Shown here piece after piece: positions 20,099 through 29,922 of a DNA stretch of 64,000 nucleotides; within the stretch, counting starts at the first letter, position 1, and the number at the start of each line of letters is the position of its first letter. This DNA is from Rhizobium tumorigenes (lineage in GTDB: Bacteria; Pseudomonadota; Alphaproteobacteria; Rhizobiales; Rhizobiaceae), in the NCBI RefSeq assembly GCF_003240565.2, contig NZ_CP117255.1, positions 2,356,001 to 2,420,000 of the forward strand. Direction: 5' to 3'. Below the pieces are notes generated by a model that searched no databases, had not been told where the DNA came from, and saw only the letters and a program-made list of their open reading frames with translations. A program made the position numbers and the translations under genes.

Positions 20099-21024
20099 AA
20101 GTTTTGGTATCCGGTGGGACGGGCCTCGTCGGTCGCTACATCGTCGAGGATCTTCTCGCCCATGGCTATGCGGTCGCAGTCGGTGGCCGGCATCAGCCGG
20201 AGCCCGGCCTGTTTTCAAAGCCCGTCAGCTTCGTTCCGCTGCGGCTCGATCCGAACGCAGAGCAGGGTCACGCATTCGACGACGCCTATTTCTTCGTCCA
20301 CGCCGGCTTCCATCATGTCGCTGGCCGTTATCGTGGCGGGGAAGGCGACGACCCCGCATCCTTCCAGAGGCTCAATCTCGACGGCAGCGTCAAACTGTTC
20401 GAGACTGCCCAGCGCGCCGGAATCCGCCGCTGTGTCTTCCTGTCGACGCGCGCCGTCTATGGCGATCGCTCCGCCAGCGAGGTGCTTTTTGAAACCTCGG
20501 AGGCCAACCCGAATACGCTCTATGGCCGCGTCAAGCTGGACGCCGAGCGCGCGCTCTCCGCGATCAACGCCCCCGGCTTTGCCGCCGCAAACCTCCGCCT
20601 GACCGGCGTCTATGGCGATCTCCGGCCCAACAAGTGGACCGACATCTTCGGTAATTACCTTGCCGGCAAGCCTGTCCCGTCGCGCGCCGGCACCGAGGTT
20701 CACGGACGCGACGTGGGACAGGCCGTCCGTCTCATGCTCGAAACCGACACTGCCCGCATTGCCAATGAAGTCTTCAATGTCTCCGACGTCCTGACGGAAA
20801 CCCACGAGATCCTCGCCATTCTGCAGCGCGTCACCGGCAGCAGTCACCCGCTGCCAGCCCGCGCACCGGCCAACATCGTCAGCGAGATGGACACATCCAA
20901 GGTTACAGCACTCGGTTGGCGCGGCGGCGGCAGAGCGCTGCTGGAAAAGACGATCACATCGCTGGCGCGGGGACTGCCGCATGCCCCGGAGGCGGTTCCG
21001 GCAATGTCCTCTAAGCGGGTCTAG
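20095..21024 (+). CDS. sqdC: SqdC, NAD(P)-dependent epimerase/dehydratase-like protein
   Basis: A 309-residue extended SDR protein with GGTGLVG at residues 7-13 and YGRVKLDAERAL carrying the Tyr-x3-Lys pair near residue 143. It is the third gene of the sqdBDC order, overlapping sqdD by ATGA. In other alphaproteobacteria SqdC affects SQDG formation, perhaps as a small reductase acting on the sugar-nucleotide or donor; the reaction is not established. Its stop is 35 bases from the convergent DUF2945 gene, with no obvious terminator between them. Confidence 0.8.
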   Translation: MKVLVSGGTGLVGRYIVEDLLAHGYAVAVGGRHQPEPGLFSKPVSFVPLRLDPNAEQGHAFDDAYFFVHAGFHHVAGRYRGGEGDDPASFQRLNLDGSVKLFETAQRAGIRRCVFLSTRAVYGDRSASEVLFETSEANPNTLYGRVKLDAERALSAINAPGFAAANLRLTGVYGDLRPNKWTDIFGNYLAGKPVPSRAGTEVHGRDVGQAVRLMLETDTARIANEVFNVSDVLTETHEILAILQRVTGSSHPLPARAPANIVSEMDTSKVTALGWRGGGRALLEKTITSLARGLPHAPEAVPAMSSKRV

Positions 21025-21059
21025 TCCTTCCGACATTGACGGAGGCTTTCACCCCGACC

Positions 21060-21278
21060 TCAGGAAGCAGCCTTGATTTCGGAGTGGCTTTTCAGCACTC
21101 GCCCGCCGTCTTCCTGTTCGATAAGATAAGCTGGCTCTTCGGCGCTGGCCTTACGCTTGATCACCGACCCCTCGATAGTTCTCTCCACATCGTCGGTAAA
21201 ACTCTCCGTCACCTTGCCAGTGCCGGTTCCCTTGCCCCACTTCCACTCGACCTTGGACCCCACGCGAAATTTATGCAT
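21060..21278 (-). CDS. DUF2945 (HVA1 TUDOR-like) small protein
   Basis: A 72-residue protein starting MHKFRVGSKVEWKWGKGTGTGKV, which is the signature of the DUF2945 / hypervirulence-associated TUDOR-domain family. GAGGAG precedes the ATG at 21278; the open frame runs upstream to 21335 but without that site. The family is small and of unknown function. It lies 64 bases downstream of the ruvB stop on the same strand's order (ruvB ends 21343), so it may be read at the end of the ruv transcript. Confidence 0.85.
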   Translation of the reverse strand: MHKFRVGSKVEWKWGKGTGTGKVTESFTDDVERTIEGSVIKRKASAEEPAYLIEQEDGGRVLKSHSEIKAAS

Positions 21279-21342
21279 TGCGATGCTCCTCTCGAAGCCT
21301 CCCAAATGCAAACGCCGGGCTCGTTGTTCCCTCAACTGGCGA

Positions 21343-22383
21343 TCATTCCTCTTCCTGGAACAGCCGGAACTGGGCCGCTTCCAGGTCTTTGGGCGGCTGC
21401 AGGTCCAGATGACGCCAGGCGGTCGGTGTCAGCACGCGGCCACGGGGCGTGCGCTGGATGAAACCCTGCTGGATCATGTAGGGCTCAATGATATCCTCGA
21501 TGGCATCGCGCGGCTCGGACAAGCCGGCTGCGATGGTCTCGATACCAACCGGTCCGCCACCGAAGTTGACGGCGATCATGTTGAGATAGCGCTTGTCGAG
21601 CTGGTCGAGCCCAAGATTATCGACCAGCAGCCGCGTCAGCGCCTCGTCGGCAATCTGCCGCGTGACTGATTCCGCCCGCGCCACCTCGGCGAAATCGCGG
21701 ACGCGGCGCAAAAGCCGGCCTGCGATACGCGGTGTCCCGCGCGCCCGCCGGGCAATCTCCCGCGCCCCGTCATCGGCAATCGGCAGACCCATAAGCCTAG
21801 CGCCACGCCGGACGATCAGCTCCAGCTCCTCGACCGTGTAGAAGTTGAGCCGCACGGGGATGCCAAACCGGTCGCGCAACGGTGTCGTCAGCAGACCGAG
21901 CCGGGTGGTGGCGGCGACCAGCGTGAATTTCGCCAGGTCGATTTTCACCGAACGCGCCGCCGGGCCCTCGCCGATGATCAGGTCCAGCTGGAAATCCTCC
22001 ATCGCCGGATAGAGAATTTCCTCGACTGCAGGGCTCAGCCTGTGAATTTCGTCGATGAACAGGACATCGCGGTCCTCGAGATTGGTCAGAAGTGCGGCCA
22101 AGTCGCCGGCCTTGGCAATGACCGGCCCTGAAGTCGAGCGGAAATTGACGCCGAGCTCCTTGGCCATGATCTGCGCTAGCGTCGTCTTGCCGAGACCGGG
22201 CGGACCGACGAACAGCACGTGATCCAGCGCCTCGCCCCGGTTCTTCGCTGCCTCGATGAACACTTTCAGGTTGGCGCGGGCATCCGCCTGGCCCGTGAAC
22301 TCGTCGAGCGACTGCGGCCGCAGCGTCGTATCCAGGTCTTCGCCACGCTTCTCGGGCGTGATCAGGCGGGCGGGTTCGGTCAT
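21343..22383 (-). CDS. ruvB: Holliday junction branch migration helicase RuvB
   Basis: RuvB is the AAA+ motor that drives branch migration with RuvA. The 346-residue protein has Walker A GPPGLGKT at 60-67, Walker [11 protein letters not shown] near 108-117, the sensor 1 block [20 protein letters not shown], and a C-terminal winged helix ending in the RTPRGR motif. Its ATG overlaps the stop of the PIN-domain toxin gene by four bases (ATGA), so translation is coupled to the toxin instead of directly to ruvA. Nothing in the protein looks altered. Confidence 0.98.
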   Translation of the reverse strand: MTEPARLITPEKRGEDLDTTLRPQSLDEFTGQADARANLKVFIEAAKNRGEALDHVLFVGPPGLGKTTLAQIMAKELGVNFRSTSGPVIAKAGDLAALLTNLEDRDVLFIDEIHRLSPAVEEILYPAMEDFQLDLIIGEGPAARSVKIDLAKFTLVAATTRLGLLTTPLRDRFGIPVRLNFYTVEELELIVRRGARLMGLPIADDGAREIARRARGTPRIAGRLLRRVRDFAEVARAESVTRQIADEALTRLLVDNLGLDQLDKRYLNMIAVNFGGGPVGIETIAAGLSEPRDAIEDIIEPYMIQQGFIQRTPRGRVLTPTAWRHLDLQPPKDLEAAQFRLFQEEE

Positions 22384-22784
22384 ACGAGCAGTTCCATTCC
22401 AGGGACGCGGGACGCAGCTTTCTTGTCAAACGTCTTCGTCGACCGACACCCGGCCTCCTCCGAACGAAACGAGATCAGAGCATCGGCGAAATCGATATTT
22501 TCATTGGAGACGAATCGCAGGGCTTTGATAATCAGGTTGTGCGATTCAAACTCGAGCCCACGCACCTGCAGCAGCTTACCCACAGCCCGCACGACATCCC
22601 GACGGGAAAATCCAAGTCCCGAACGCAAGGCCCAGTCGAGTTCGACAACGGTCAGCAACGAGACGAAGGCGGTGTAGTCTCTTCCTAGTCCTTCGGCAAA
22701 TTCGAGGGCTAAACGACGCTGCTGCGGATCGTCGTTCGTCAGAAGACGAATGACCACGTTGGTATCCAGACCATACATGGTCAT
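22380..22784 (-). CDS. PIN-domain toxin, VapC family
   Basis: A 134-residue PIN-domain ribonuclease toxin. The acidic metal-binding residues are visible: Asp7 in [15 protein letters not shown], Glu48 in TVVELDWAL, Asp98/Asp101 in IDFADALI and Asp120 in TFDKKA. VapC toxins cleave tRNA or rRNA when released from their antitoxin; the target is unknown here. It overlaps the upstream antitoxin gene by four bases and the downstream ruvB by four bases. The complete acidic set suggests an active toxin, so the neighbour would have to neutralise it. Confidence 0.9.
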   Translation of the reverse strand: MTMYGLDTNVVIRLLTNDDPQQRRLALEFAEGLGRDYTAFVSLLTVVELDWALRSGLGFSRRDVVRAVGKLLQVRGLEFESHNLIIKALRFVSNENIDFADALISFRSEEAGCRSTKTFDKKAASRVPGMELLV

Positions 22785-23068
22785 GCCGCGACATCCGAGC
22801 TGTCGTCATCCCTTGTATCGAACACGCTTGCGCCGGCAGCGGAAACCGCAGCAGCATCGATATCGGCAATGTCAGCATGTCCCTTCGGCGAATTGCCGAG
22901 GTAACCGGCCAGGTCCTTGAGCTCGATCGTCTTCGCCGTCATGACCACCTCGCCGTCGATCACGCTATAGACCAACTGGTCGCCAGGCCGCAAATTGAGG
23001 GCCTCACGCATTTCCTTCGGGATCGTCACTTGCCCCTTGGCCGACAACGTCGCTTCCCAGATGGTCAT
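22781..23068 (-). CDS. AbrB/SpoVT-type antitoxin (MazE/VapB-like)
   Basis: A 95-residue protein with an N-terminal AbrB swapped-hairpin DNA-binding domain, visible as LSAKGQVTIPKEMREALNLRPGDQLVYSV at residues 8-36, and a C-terminal acidic and flexible tail that would wrap the toxin. GGGAGA lies seven bases before the ATG. It is the first gene of a toxin-antitoxin pair with the PIN toxin and overlaps it by four bases. It starts 73 bases after the ruvA stop, so a promoter for autoregulation could lie in that space. Confidence 0.9.
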   Translation of the reverse strand: MTIWEATLSAKGQVTIPKEMREALNLRPGDQLVYSVIDGEVVMTAKTIELKDLAGYLGNSPKGHADIADIDAAAVSAAGASVFDTRDDDSSDVAA

Positions 23069-23141
23069 CGCAATTCTCCCGCCCTACATGCTGGGAAGAA
23101 AATAACACGTTTTTCCGACGAAATCAAAAATGTCGGAATTC

Positions 23142-23756
23142 TCACTTCGACAGTTCCCTTAGCCCCAGCCTGATGAGCTTGGCGCTGTCCGCATCTTCGC
23201 CCGCCGTCTTCATGGCGGCGGCAACGGCGTTGGCGGCCTGATCGCGCGAGTAGCCGAGATTGGTGAGGGCCGAAACGGCATCCGACACCGGCGCTGCGGC
23301 AACGCCCTCGCCGATCTCCTGCTTGAGGCCCATGTTCAGCGCCTCGCCTGCAAACGCCGGAGCCTTGTTCTTCAATTCCAGCACCATGCGCATCGCCACC
23401 TTGGGGCCGACACCGGGTGCTCGCGAAATAACGGTCTTGTCCTGTAGGGCAATGGCGTTGGCAAGCTCCGAGGTGGTCAGCGTCGACAGCACCGCCAGCG
23501 CCACCTTGGCCCCGACGCCCTGAACGCTCTGCAGCAGAGTGAACCACTCGCGCTCCAGCACGGTGAGGAAGCCGAACAGCTTCAGCTGGTCCTCGCGCAC
23601 ATAAGTTTCGATGAACAGCACGCAGGCCTCGCCAACGCCGCCCAGTCTTGCCAGCGTCCTGCTGGAGCAATAGGCGACATAGCAAACTCCGTGGACATCG
23701 ACGAGTGCATAGTCCTCGCCGATCTCCTCGATGGTGCCTTTAAGTTTGCCGATCAT
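23142..23756 (-). CDS. ruvA: Holliday junction branch migration protein RuvA
   Basis: RuvA tetramers bind the four-way junction and load RuvB. The 204-residue protein has the usual start [26 protein letters not shown] (OB-fold), two helix-hairpin-helix motifs ([18 protein letters not shown] near 78-95 and [17 protein letters not shown] near 111-127) and a C-terminal UBA-like domain that touches RuvB ([20 protein letters not shown]). ruvC is 42 bases upstream. The gene downstream is the antitoxin gene instead of ruvB. Confidence 0.98.
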   Translation of the reverse strand: MIGKLKGTIEEIGEDYALVDVHGVCYVAYCSSRTLARLGGVGEACVLFIETYVREDQLKLFGFLTVLEREWFTLLQSVQGVGAKVALAVLSTLTTSELANAIALQDKTVISRAPGVGPKVAMRMVLELKNKAPAFAGEALNMGLKQEIGEGVAAAPVSDAVSALTNLGYSRDQAANAVAAAMKTAGEDADSAKLIRLGLRELSK

Positions 23757-23798
23757 GGGATATCCATCAGGGTTTGGGGGTGGTCGCGTCTCGAAGCG

Positions 23799-24314
23799 CT
23801 ATCCGGCGGCCAGCAGGGCCTGCCGCATGCGGTTGCCACCACGATTATGGGCATGGCATATGGCGATAGCCAGCGCATCGGCGGCATCGTTGCCCTTGAA
23901 CTCCGCCTTCGGCATCAGGATCTTCAGCATCATGTGAATCTGCTGCTTTTCGCCATGGCCGACCCCTATGACCGCCTTCTTGACCGCGTTCGGGGCATAT
24001 TCGGCTACTGGGAGACCTGCCCGAGCCGGCACCAGCATGGCGATGCCGCGGGCCTGGCCGAGCTTCAGCGTTGCCACAGCATCCTTATTGACGAAAGTCT
24101 GCTCCACCGCCGCCTCATGGGGCTGGTGGGTGTGCACCACATCCGACAGCCCGTCATGAAGCTGGCAAAGCCGCGACGCCAGATCCATGTCGCCATCAGA
24201 CAGCACCGTGCCCGAGGCAACAAAACGCAATGAGTTGCCGAGCACGTCAATGATGCCCCAGCCCATGCGGCGCAGGCCTGGATCTATGCCGATGATACGA
24301 ATCGTGTTCTGCAT
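23799..24314 (-). CDS. ruvC: Crossover junction endodeoxyribonuclease RuvC
   Basis: RuvC resolves Holliday junctions by paired nicks. The 171-residue protein starts [20 protein letters not shown]; the catalytic acids are Asp in GIDPG, Glu in [11 protein letters not shown] (about residue 68), and the two Asp of [14 protein letters not shown] near residue 140. The frame is open to 24392, but the upstream residues are not conserved in character and the ATG at 24314 gives the family length. It is divergent from the solitary chemoreceptor gene. Confidence 0.97.
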   Translation of the reverse strand: MQNTIRIIGIDPGLRRMGWGIIDVLGNSLRFVASGTVLSDGDMDLASRLCQLHDGLSDVVHTHQPHEAAVEQTFVNKDAVATLKLGQARGIAMLVPARAGLPVAEYAPNAVKKAVIGVGHGEKQQIHMMLKILMPKAEFKGNDAADALAIAICHAHNRGGNRMRQALLAAG

Positions 24315-24548
24315 GGTCGTCAACCTACCGTTCATGGCAACCATGTGCCAGAAAAATGTGAACAAAGCGAAAACATCGCGATAATTCATCACGCGTCTTT
24401 ACGTGTGATTAAGCCATTTTGCGGACTCTTCCCCGATATTGCCTTTGCAGGTGGTTCGGCTGAGTCAGGACCCCAGTTTACATTTGACAGCTTTTTCACT
24501 GCACATCGTTTCGCGCCATCGACGAAACGAGAGTTTAGAGGTTACGCC

Positions 24549-26864
24549 ATGTCGCGCCGGTTCCAGTCACTGTCCTTCAAGGTGATCGCCACCTTCCTGC
24601 TGCTGACGCTGTTGTCGGTTGCCGTCCTCGACGGCCTCGCCTATATCGCCAGCAACAGGCTTTCGGACGATCAGGCGCTCGAGGCAAAGAAGAGCGTGCT
24701 GGTTTTCCGCGGCGACATGTTGCAGGACCAGTTGCAGCAGATCGGCACGCAGGCGGATTCGATTGCCCGCATCGAGGCGGTACAGATGACGATCACCAGC
24801 CTTAGAAGCGGCTGGAAAACCATCGAGAAGACCTCCGGCGACGCCCGCGCGGAATTGCAGAAAGTATTTGTCAGCCAGAACCCCAATCCGGCGGACCAGC
24901 GTGAAAAGCTTCTGAAGCCCGTCGGCCCCAGCGGGTTCTATTACTCCAGCCACGAGACCGCCCAGACGGAAATCGGCCGTGACCTTCAGGGCTCGCCCTT
25001 CAGCGACCTGCTGATTGCCGACATGGATGGCGCGGTAATCTATTCCTACAAAAAGGGCCCCGCCTTCGCAGAAAACCTCAAGAGTCCGGCCTGGATCGCA
25101 TCGAGCCTCGGGAAAACCTACGCCGATGCTGTCGCAAACGTCGCCAAGGCAACCAGCGACACGGCCCCAAGCGCCTTTTCCGGCCTGCATGTAGACCCCG
25201 CGACCCAAAAGGGCGCGGTCTACTTTGCTGTCCCCATCCTCAAGCTTGGCGCGCCCAAGGGCGTGATGATTTTCCAGGTGCGCGACGACATCCTCGCCTC
25301 CATCCTGTCCAAGGGCAACGCCGCCACGAGCACGGCCCGATCCGTCGTCGTTTCGGAAGACGGCTCGGTTATCGGCGTCGACGAAGCTGGACACCTCATA
25401 GCTGTCGATGGCGCCGCTTATAGTTTTGCGGCTGAGGCATTGGCCGGCAACGATATCAGCGTCGCTGGCCTCATGCGTCCCGATGGTGAGGCGCGCGCCT
25501 ATGCCCGCCCGATCGCTTTCGCCGGCAAGCATTTCCTGATCGTCGAGAGCCTGCTTAAAAGCGAACTGAATGCCGGGTCGATCGCGGTTGCCAAGTTGCT
25601 GACGCTCATCGGCGTCGGCATACTCGTTCTCGTGGCGCTGGCAACAGGCGTTGTGATGAAGCTGCTCTTTGCGCCGCTTGCCCGTCTGGCCGCTGTTACC
25701 CGCGATGTCGCGGATGGCAAGCTCGACAGCGAGATCGGCAGTCAGGATCGCAACGACGAGATCGGGACGATGGCGAAGGCCCTTGCACGCTTCCGCCAGT
25801 CGCTCGTCGATCAGCGCCTGCTGGAGGCGGCCAGCGCCGAGGCTCGTAGAAACGCGGAAGCCGAGCGCCAGGCAAGGCTGACGGAGCGCGAGTCGGAAGC
25901 CCGCGTGCTGCAGGATGTCGTCGAAAACCTGGACGAGGGTCTGCACCATCTGGCCACCGGCGATCTCGCCTACCGCTTCGACACCGCCTTCCCCGTGGAA
26001 CTCGAAGGCCTGCGCGTCAATTTCAACAAGGCTCTGGCAACGCTTAGCGAGACCATGACGGCGATCGGCGGCAACTCCATGGCTGTCCATTCCGGCTCGG
26101 AGGAAATGCGCGGCGGTGCCACCGAGCTTGCCGGCCGCACAGAACGCCAGGCCGCCTCGATCACCGAGACGGCAAGTGCTGTCGGCGCCATCACCGATGC
26201 CGTCCGTCTGCAGATCACCCGCGCGGAGCAGGCCGAGCGCATAGCACGCGACGCACAGGCCGAAACGCAAGGGTCGGGTCGCATCATGCGCGAGACGATC
26301 GCCGCCATGGAAGCCATCCAGGGCTCGTCGCGACAGATGAACCAGATCATCAGCGTCATCGACGGCATTGCCTTCCAGACCAATCTCCTGGCACTCAATG
26401 CCGGCGTCGAAGCGGCCCGTGCGGGTGAAGCTGGCAAAGGCTTTGCAGTCGTCGCCCACGAAGTGCGGGAACTGGCACAGCGCTCGTCCAGCGCCGCCAA
26501 GGAGATTGCTGGACTGCTGGCGAAATCGACCGGGGAAGTTGAAAACGGCGTAGCGCTGGTCGAACGCGCCGGCGTCGCACTCGACGGCATCAGCACCCAT
26601 GTCGAGAACATCAACGTTCAGATCCGCGAAATCATGCGCTCGACGCACGAGGAAGCCGAGACGCTTCGACAGATCAACAGTGCCGTCACCGATCTCGACG
26701 CGATGACACAGCAGAACGCCGCGATGGTGGAGGAAACGACCGCCGCAATCCATCGCCTCGCCTCCGAGGCGGGCGAGATGGACAACAGGCTCGGCAATTT
26801 CACGCTGACAGATCCCGTACGACGCAAGACCGCCGAGATCCACTTCCTGCACCGCCGCCGCTGA
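24549..26864 (+). CDS. Methyl-accepting chemotaxis protein, cache-like sensor
   Basis: A 771-residue receptor: membrane segment 1 at about residues 10-33, a large periplasmic region to about 340 (likely a Cache-type sensor by size), membrane segment 2 at about 345-373, HAMP ([30 protein letters not shown]), a linker with a second HAMP-like helix pair ([15 protein letters not shown]), and the signalling tip around residues 608-645 ([38 protein letters not shown]). AGAGG nine bases before the ATG supports this start over the frame's earlier ATG at 24345. It lacks the conserved C-terminal tail of the three receptors at 56-62 kb and is not next to che genes. The ligand is unknown. Confidence 0.92.
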   Translation: MSRRFQSLSFKVIATFLLLTLLSVAVLDGLAYIASNRLSDDQALEAKKSVLVFRGDMLQDQLQQIGTQADSIARIEAVQMTITSLRSGWKTIEKTSGDARAELQKVFVSQNPNPADQREKLLKPVGPSGFYYSSHETAQTEIGRDLQGSPFSDLLIADMDGAVIYSYKKGPAFAENLKSPAWIASSLGKTYADAVANVAKATSDTAPSAFSGLHVDPATQKGAVYFAVPILKLGAPKGVMIFQVRDDILASILSKGNAATSTARSVVVSEDGSVIGVDEAGHLIAVDGAAYSFAAEALAGNDISVAGLMRPDGEARAYARPIAFAGKHFLIVESLLKSELNAGSIAVAKLLTLIGVGILVLVALATGVVMKLLFAPLARLAAVTRDVADGKLDSEIGSQDRNDEIGTMAKALARFRQSLVDQRLLEAASAEARRNAEAERQARLTERESEARVLQDVVENLDEGLHHLATGDLAYRFDTAFPVELEGLRVNFNKALATLSETMTAIGGNSMAVHSGSEEMRGGATELAGRTERQAASITETASAVGAITDAVRLQITRAEQAERIARDAQAETQGSGRIMRETIAAMEAIQGSSRQMNQIISVIDGIAFQTNLLALNAGVEAARAGEAGKGFAVVAHEVRELAQRSSSAAKEIAGLLAKSTGEVENGVALVERAGVALDGISTHVENINVQIREIMRSTHEEAETLRQINSAVTDLDAMTQQNAAMVEETTAAIHRLASEAGEMDNRLGNFTLTDPVRRKTAEIHFLHRRR

Positions 26865-26933
26865 GGCTGCGGGCACGGCTGTTGGATCGGCCACCTTGCC
26901 AGCTTGCCACGACGGACCTGGCCTAAAAGCAAA

Positions 26934-26974
26934 AACACCCACCGTCCGCAGTCGCGGAGGTGGGTGTTGTAGCC
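26934..26974 (-). terminator. yebC terminator
   Basis: A 10-bp stem (AACACCCACC / GGTGGGTGTT) encloses a 15-base loop with internal pairing; read on the minus strand it runs into TTTTTGC. It lies 30 bases after the yebC stop and would also end the solitary receptor's convergent transcript. Confidence 0.85.
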
Positions 26975-26997
26975 CGCTAGCCCATTAAACTAAAACG

Positions 26998-27744
26998 TCA
27001 GGCCGACAGCTTGGCCATGACCTCGTCGGAAACCTCGAAGTTCGAATAGACGGACTGGACGTCATCGTCGTCCTCCAGGCTGTCGATCAGCTTCATCACC
27101 GACAGCGCCTTTTCCTCGTCAACAGGCACTGTGTTTTGAGCCTTCCAGACAATCTTGACGGTTTCCGCCTCGCCCAGCGTTGCTTCCAGCGCCTTGGAAA
27201 CTTCGTTCAGCGCTTCGAAGCCGCAGATGATCGTGTGGCCTTCTTCATCGGTGGCGACGTCGTCGGCGCCGGCCTCGATTGCCGCTTCCATCACCTTGTC
27301 TGCATCGCCGACCGCAAGCTTGTAGGTGATTTCGCCGACATGGTCGAAGGAGAAGGAAACCGAGCCTGTTTCGCCAAGCGTGCCACCGGCCTTGGTGAAC
27401 GTCGAGCGCACGTTCGAGGCGGTGCGGTTGCGGTTGTCGGTCAGCGCTTCGACGATCACTGCAGTGCCGCCGGGGCCGTAGCCTTCGTAGCGGATCTGCT
27501 CGTAGTTTTCGCCTTCGCTACCCGATGCCTTCTTGATCGCACGGTCGATGTTGTCCTTCGGCATCGACTGCGCCTTGGCGTTCTGGATAGCGAGACGCAA
27601 GGCAGCGTTCATCGTCGGGTCGGGCAGTCCGGCCTTGGCGGCGACGGTGATTTCGCGCGCCAGCTTGGAGAACATTTTCGACCGCACGGAATCCTGGCGA
27701 CCCTTGCGATGCATGATGTTTTTAAACTGTGAATGGCCAGCCAT
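26998..27744 (-). CDS. yebC: YebC/PmpR family protein (TACO1-like)
   Basis: The 248-residue protein begins [18 protein letters not shown] and contains the three-domain YebC fold, with [16 protein letters not shown] near residue 60 and [26 protein letters not shown] near 85. Family members were described as transcription regulators and, more recently, as factors that help ribosomes through proline-rich stretches. AGGGG nine bases before the ATG supports the start. It is monocistronic with its own terminator and is divergent from the PNPOx-like gene. Confidence 0.96.
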   Translation of the reverse strand: MAGHSQFKNIMHRKGRQDSVRSKMFSKLAREITVAAKAGLPDPTMNAALRLAIQNAKAQSMPKDNIDRAIKKASGSEGENYEQIRYEGYGPGGTAVIVEALTDNRNRTASNVRSTFTKAGGTLGETGSVSFSFDHVGEITYKLAVGDADKVMEAAIEAGADDVATDEEGHTIICGFEALNEVSKALEATLGEAETVKIVWKAQNTVPVDEEKALSVMKLIDSLEDDDDVQSVYSNFEVSDEVMAKLSA

Positions 27745-27901
27745 GGCACCCCTGCTCAGTCTTTTGATGTGAATGGCGCCTTATAGGTGCGAAGCCACAC
27801 GCATTCAAGCGAAAAGCCCTGCATCGCCGGTGGTTGGCGGAAGGAACAAAGGTGGCCTACCTCACGTTTCAGGACGCATTATCAAAACGAAAGGATTGGC
27901 C

Positions 27902-28405
27902 ATGGCCAGCTTCAGCGAAGCACAGGAACATCCGGCAAAGCAGTTGTGGGAGCAGATCGATATGGTGCACGCCGGCATGCTGGGCATCGACGGCATCGAC
28001 ATGCACATGCAGCCTATGGCGCCCCACGCCGATCCGACGACGAACACCATCTGGTTCTACACCAAGACCGATGCCGACATCGTCAAGAGCATCAAGACCG
28101 GCGCCCGAGCCCGCTTCTGCGTGGTTGGCAAGGATCACGATTATCATGCCAGCCTCGCCGGCAAGATCGAGGTCCGCGCCGACCAGGCGAAGATCGACGA
28201 GTACTGGAGTTCGGTGACCGCAGCTTGGTATCATGACGGCAAGAAGGACCCGACCCTGGCGATGCTTGCGATGCATGTCGAAGATGCGGAACTATGGATC
28301 TCGACCGGCAGCAAGCTGAAATTCGGCTGGGAGATCGCCAAGGCCAATCTCGACGATGACAAGATGCCGGACGTCGGCGTCAAGCGTCATCTGACGTTCG
28401 CCTGA
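27902..28405 (+). CDS. Pyridoxamine 5'-phosphate oxidase family protein (general stress protein 26-like)
   Basis: A 167-residue split-barrel flavin-binding protein. The sequence TIWFYTKTDADIVKSIKTG near residue 46 and the DHDYHASLAGKIEVR strand match the general stress protein 26 branch of the PNPOx-like clan, not the pyridoxine biosynthesis enzyme itself. AAAGGA seven bases before the ATG at 27902 gives this start, although the frame is open to 27773. FMN or haem-like cofactor binding is likely but the reaction is unknown. It is monocistronic and ends at a bidirectional hairpin shared with ymdB. Confidence 0.8.
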   Translation: MASFSEAQEHPAKQLWEQIDMVHAGMLGIDGIDMHMQPMAPHADPTTNTIWFYTKTDADIVKSIKTGARARFCVVGKDHDYHASLAGKIEVRADQAKIDEYWSSVTAAWYHDGKKDPTLAMLAMHVEDAELWISTGSKLKFGWEIAKANLDDDKMPDVGVKRHLTFA

Positions 28406-28408
28406 ACG

Positions 28409-28447
28409 AAAGTAGCCCGGGCGGTCAAAGGACAACCCGGGCTACTT
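28409..28447. terminator. Bidirectional terminator (PNPOx-like gene / ymdB)
   Basis: An 11-bp stem (AAGTAGCCCGG with CCGGGCTACTT) with a 16-base loop lies between two convergent genes, 4 bases after the plus-strand stop and 17 bases before the ymdB stop. The U-tracts are short on both sides. Confidence 0.65.
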
Positions 28448-28463
28448 CATGATCTCTTATGGA

Positions 28464-29288
28464 TCAGTTCCAGAACGAGGGAACAGTCTCAGCGAGGCGA
28501 GGCCCGATCCGCAACGGCGCGATCTTTTCCGCCAGGCCGGTCGAATCGGAGATTTCCACGCCGACCCCACATATCGTCGCCGGCCCGGATGCGGCTTCGA
28601 AGCGGCCTTTCGGCATCTTCGAAATAAACCGGTTGAGCGGCTCTTCTTTTTCCATGCCCAGCGAGGAATCATAGTCGCCACACATGCCGGCATCGGACAT
28701 GTAGGCGGTTCCGCCGTTAAGGATCTGCGCATCGGCTGTCGGCACATGGGTGTGGGTCCCGACGACGAAGCTGGCGCGGCCATCGACGAAATGGCCGAAG
28801 CACTGCTTTTCGCTGGTAGCCTCCGCATGAAAGTCGAAGACGATCGCATCCGCTTGCTCCTTCAGGGGGCAGGCAGCGAGAATGGCTTCAGCCGACTTGA
28901 ACGGATCGTCAAGTTCGGGATGCATGAACACGCGGCCCATGATGTTGGCGACCAGCACGCGGGCGCCATTGCGCGCATAATAGAGGCCGGAGCCGCGTCC
29001 GGGCGTTCCGGCCGGATAATTGGCCGGGCGCAGGAACTGGTCGTGTCGGCCGGCAAAGGAAACCGCTTCCTTCTGGTCCCACACATGATTGCCGGTCGTC
29101 ACAACGTCGGCGCCGGCATTGATCGTCTCGAGGAAAATTTCTTCGGTGATGCCGAAGCCGCCCGCCGCATTCTCACCGTTGACGATGACAAAATCGAGCT
29201 TGAAATCGGACACCAGCCCCGGCAGGCGGTTCCAGACACTCACGCGCCCGGTCTTGCCAACCATGTCACCCAGAAATAGCAGTCTCAT
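28464..29288 (-). CDS. ymdB: YmdB-family metallophosphoesterase
   Basis: A 274-residue metallophosphoesterase of the TIGR00282/YmdB type; Bacillus YmdB hydrolyses 2',3'- and 3',5'-cyclic nucleotides and affects biofilm choice. The metal ligands sit in LFLGDMVGKTGR (Asp8), VNGENAAGG (about residue 40), TTGNHVWDQ (about 68) and the histidines of VGTHTHVPTAD near residue 176. It is 17 bases after the folate cyclo-ligase gene on the same strand and probably cotranscribed, a frequent alphaproteobacterial pairing. Confidence 0.92.
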   Translation of the reverse strand: MRLLFLGDMVGKTGRVSVWNRLPGLVSDFKLDFVIVNGENAAGGFGITEEIFLETINAGADVVTTGNHVWDQKEAVSFAGRHDQFLRPANYPAGTPGRGSGLYYARNGARVLVANIMGRVFMHPELDDPFKSAEAILAACPLKEQADAIVFDFHAEATSEKQCFGHFVDGRASFVVGTHTHVPTADAQILNGGTAYMSDAGMCGDYDSSLGMEKEEPLNRFISKMPKGRFEAASGPATICGVGVEISDSTGLAEKIAPLRIGPRLAETVPSFWN

Positions 29289-29305
29289 TCCACGTCGGTC
29301 TCCGG

Positions 29306-29878
29306 TCAGAAAATGCGAAGGCCGCTTTCGGTCAGAATGGCGTCAAGGGGAACGTCGTGCGGCTCGGCGGGTACTGATGGCACTTCTTGGCAATCGAATG
29401 CAATGCCGATCAAGCGACGCGCAAGGCCTTTCCGTCGTAAAAGCGCAATCGCCCTGTCATAATAGCCGCCACCGTAGCCAATCCGCCGTCCGGCAGCGTC
29501 GAAGGCCGACAGCGGCACCAGCAGGATTTCCGGTTCGAGCAAGACTGCGGTCTCGTCAGGGCCGAGGGTACCGAAGGCACCGGGAACAAGCGAACGGGCA
29601 TCTGCCAGTTCGCGAAAGACGATCGTTTCCCTGTCGACAACTACAGGGAGGCAGACCCGCGCGCCCCGCGATCGCAATAGATCGAGCAACGGCCGGATAT
29701 CAGCCTCGGAGCGGATGGGCAGGAAGCCAGCAATAACTGCTCTCGGCTCGAAGCGGATTTCCGCATCACCACACCGCACCATGGTGGCGCTTTTTTGCGC
29801 CCGCAAGTGCCCCGGCAGCGCGTCGCGCGTCGCCAGCCGTTCCTTGCGAATCTGTGCTTTTATCTCACTCGAAGCCAT
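29306..29878 (-). CDS. 5-formyltetrahydrofolate cyclo-ligase
   Basis: The enzyme converts 5-formyl-THF to 5,10-methenyl-THF with ATP, recovering the stored folate. The motif GYGGGYYDRAIALL near residue 134 is the family's substrate loop and VPLSAFDAAGRRIGYGGG is characteristic. The protein is 190 residues from the ATG at 29878 (MASSEIKAQIRKERLATRD); GTG at 29905 and ATG at 29887 are alternative starts. In other proteobacteria this gene often follows zapA and the 6S RNA gene; here lpiA-acvB and a HAD gene lie between zapA and this gene. Confidence 0.93.
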   Translation of the reverse strand: MASSEIKAQIRKERLATRDALPGHLRAQKSATMVRCGDAEIRFEPRAVIAGFLPIRSEADIRPLLDLLRSRGARVCLPVVVDRETIVFRELADARSLVPGAFGTLGPDETAVLLEPEILLVPLSAFDAAGRRIGYGGGYYDRAIALLRRKGLARRLIGIAFDCQEVPSVPAEPHDVPLDAILTESGLRIF

Positions 29879-29922
29879 GTCGTCCATCCCGCAAGCCAAC
29901 GCCACGGGCGTGGCTGCACCCC

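Noticed and set aside
24567..26942. A 791-residue open frame antisense to the solitary chemoreceptor
   Set aside because: It is the mirror of a clear receptor gene in GC-rich DNA; the codon bias keeps the antisense frame open. It has no membrane or domain pattern and no ribosome-binding site of note.
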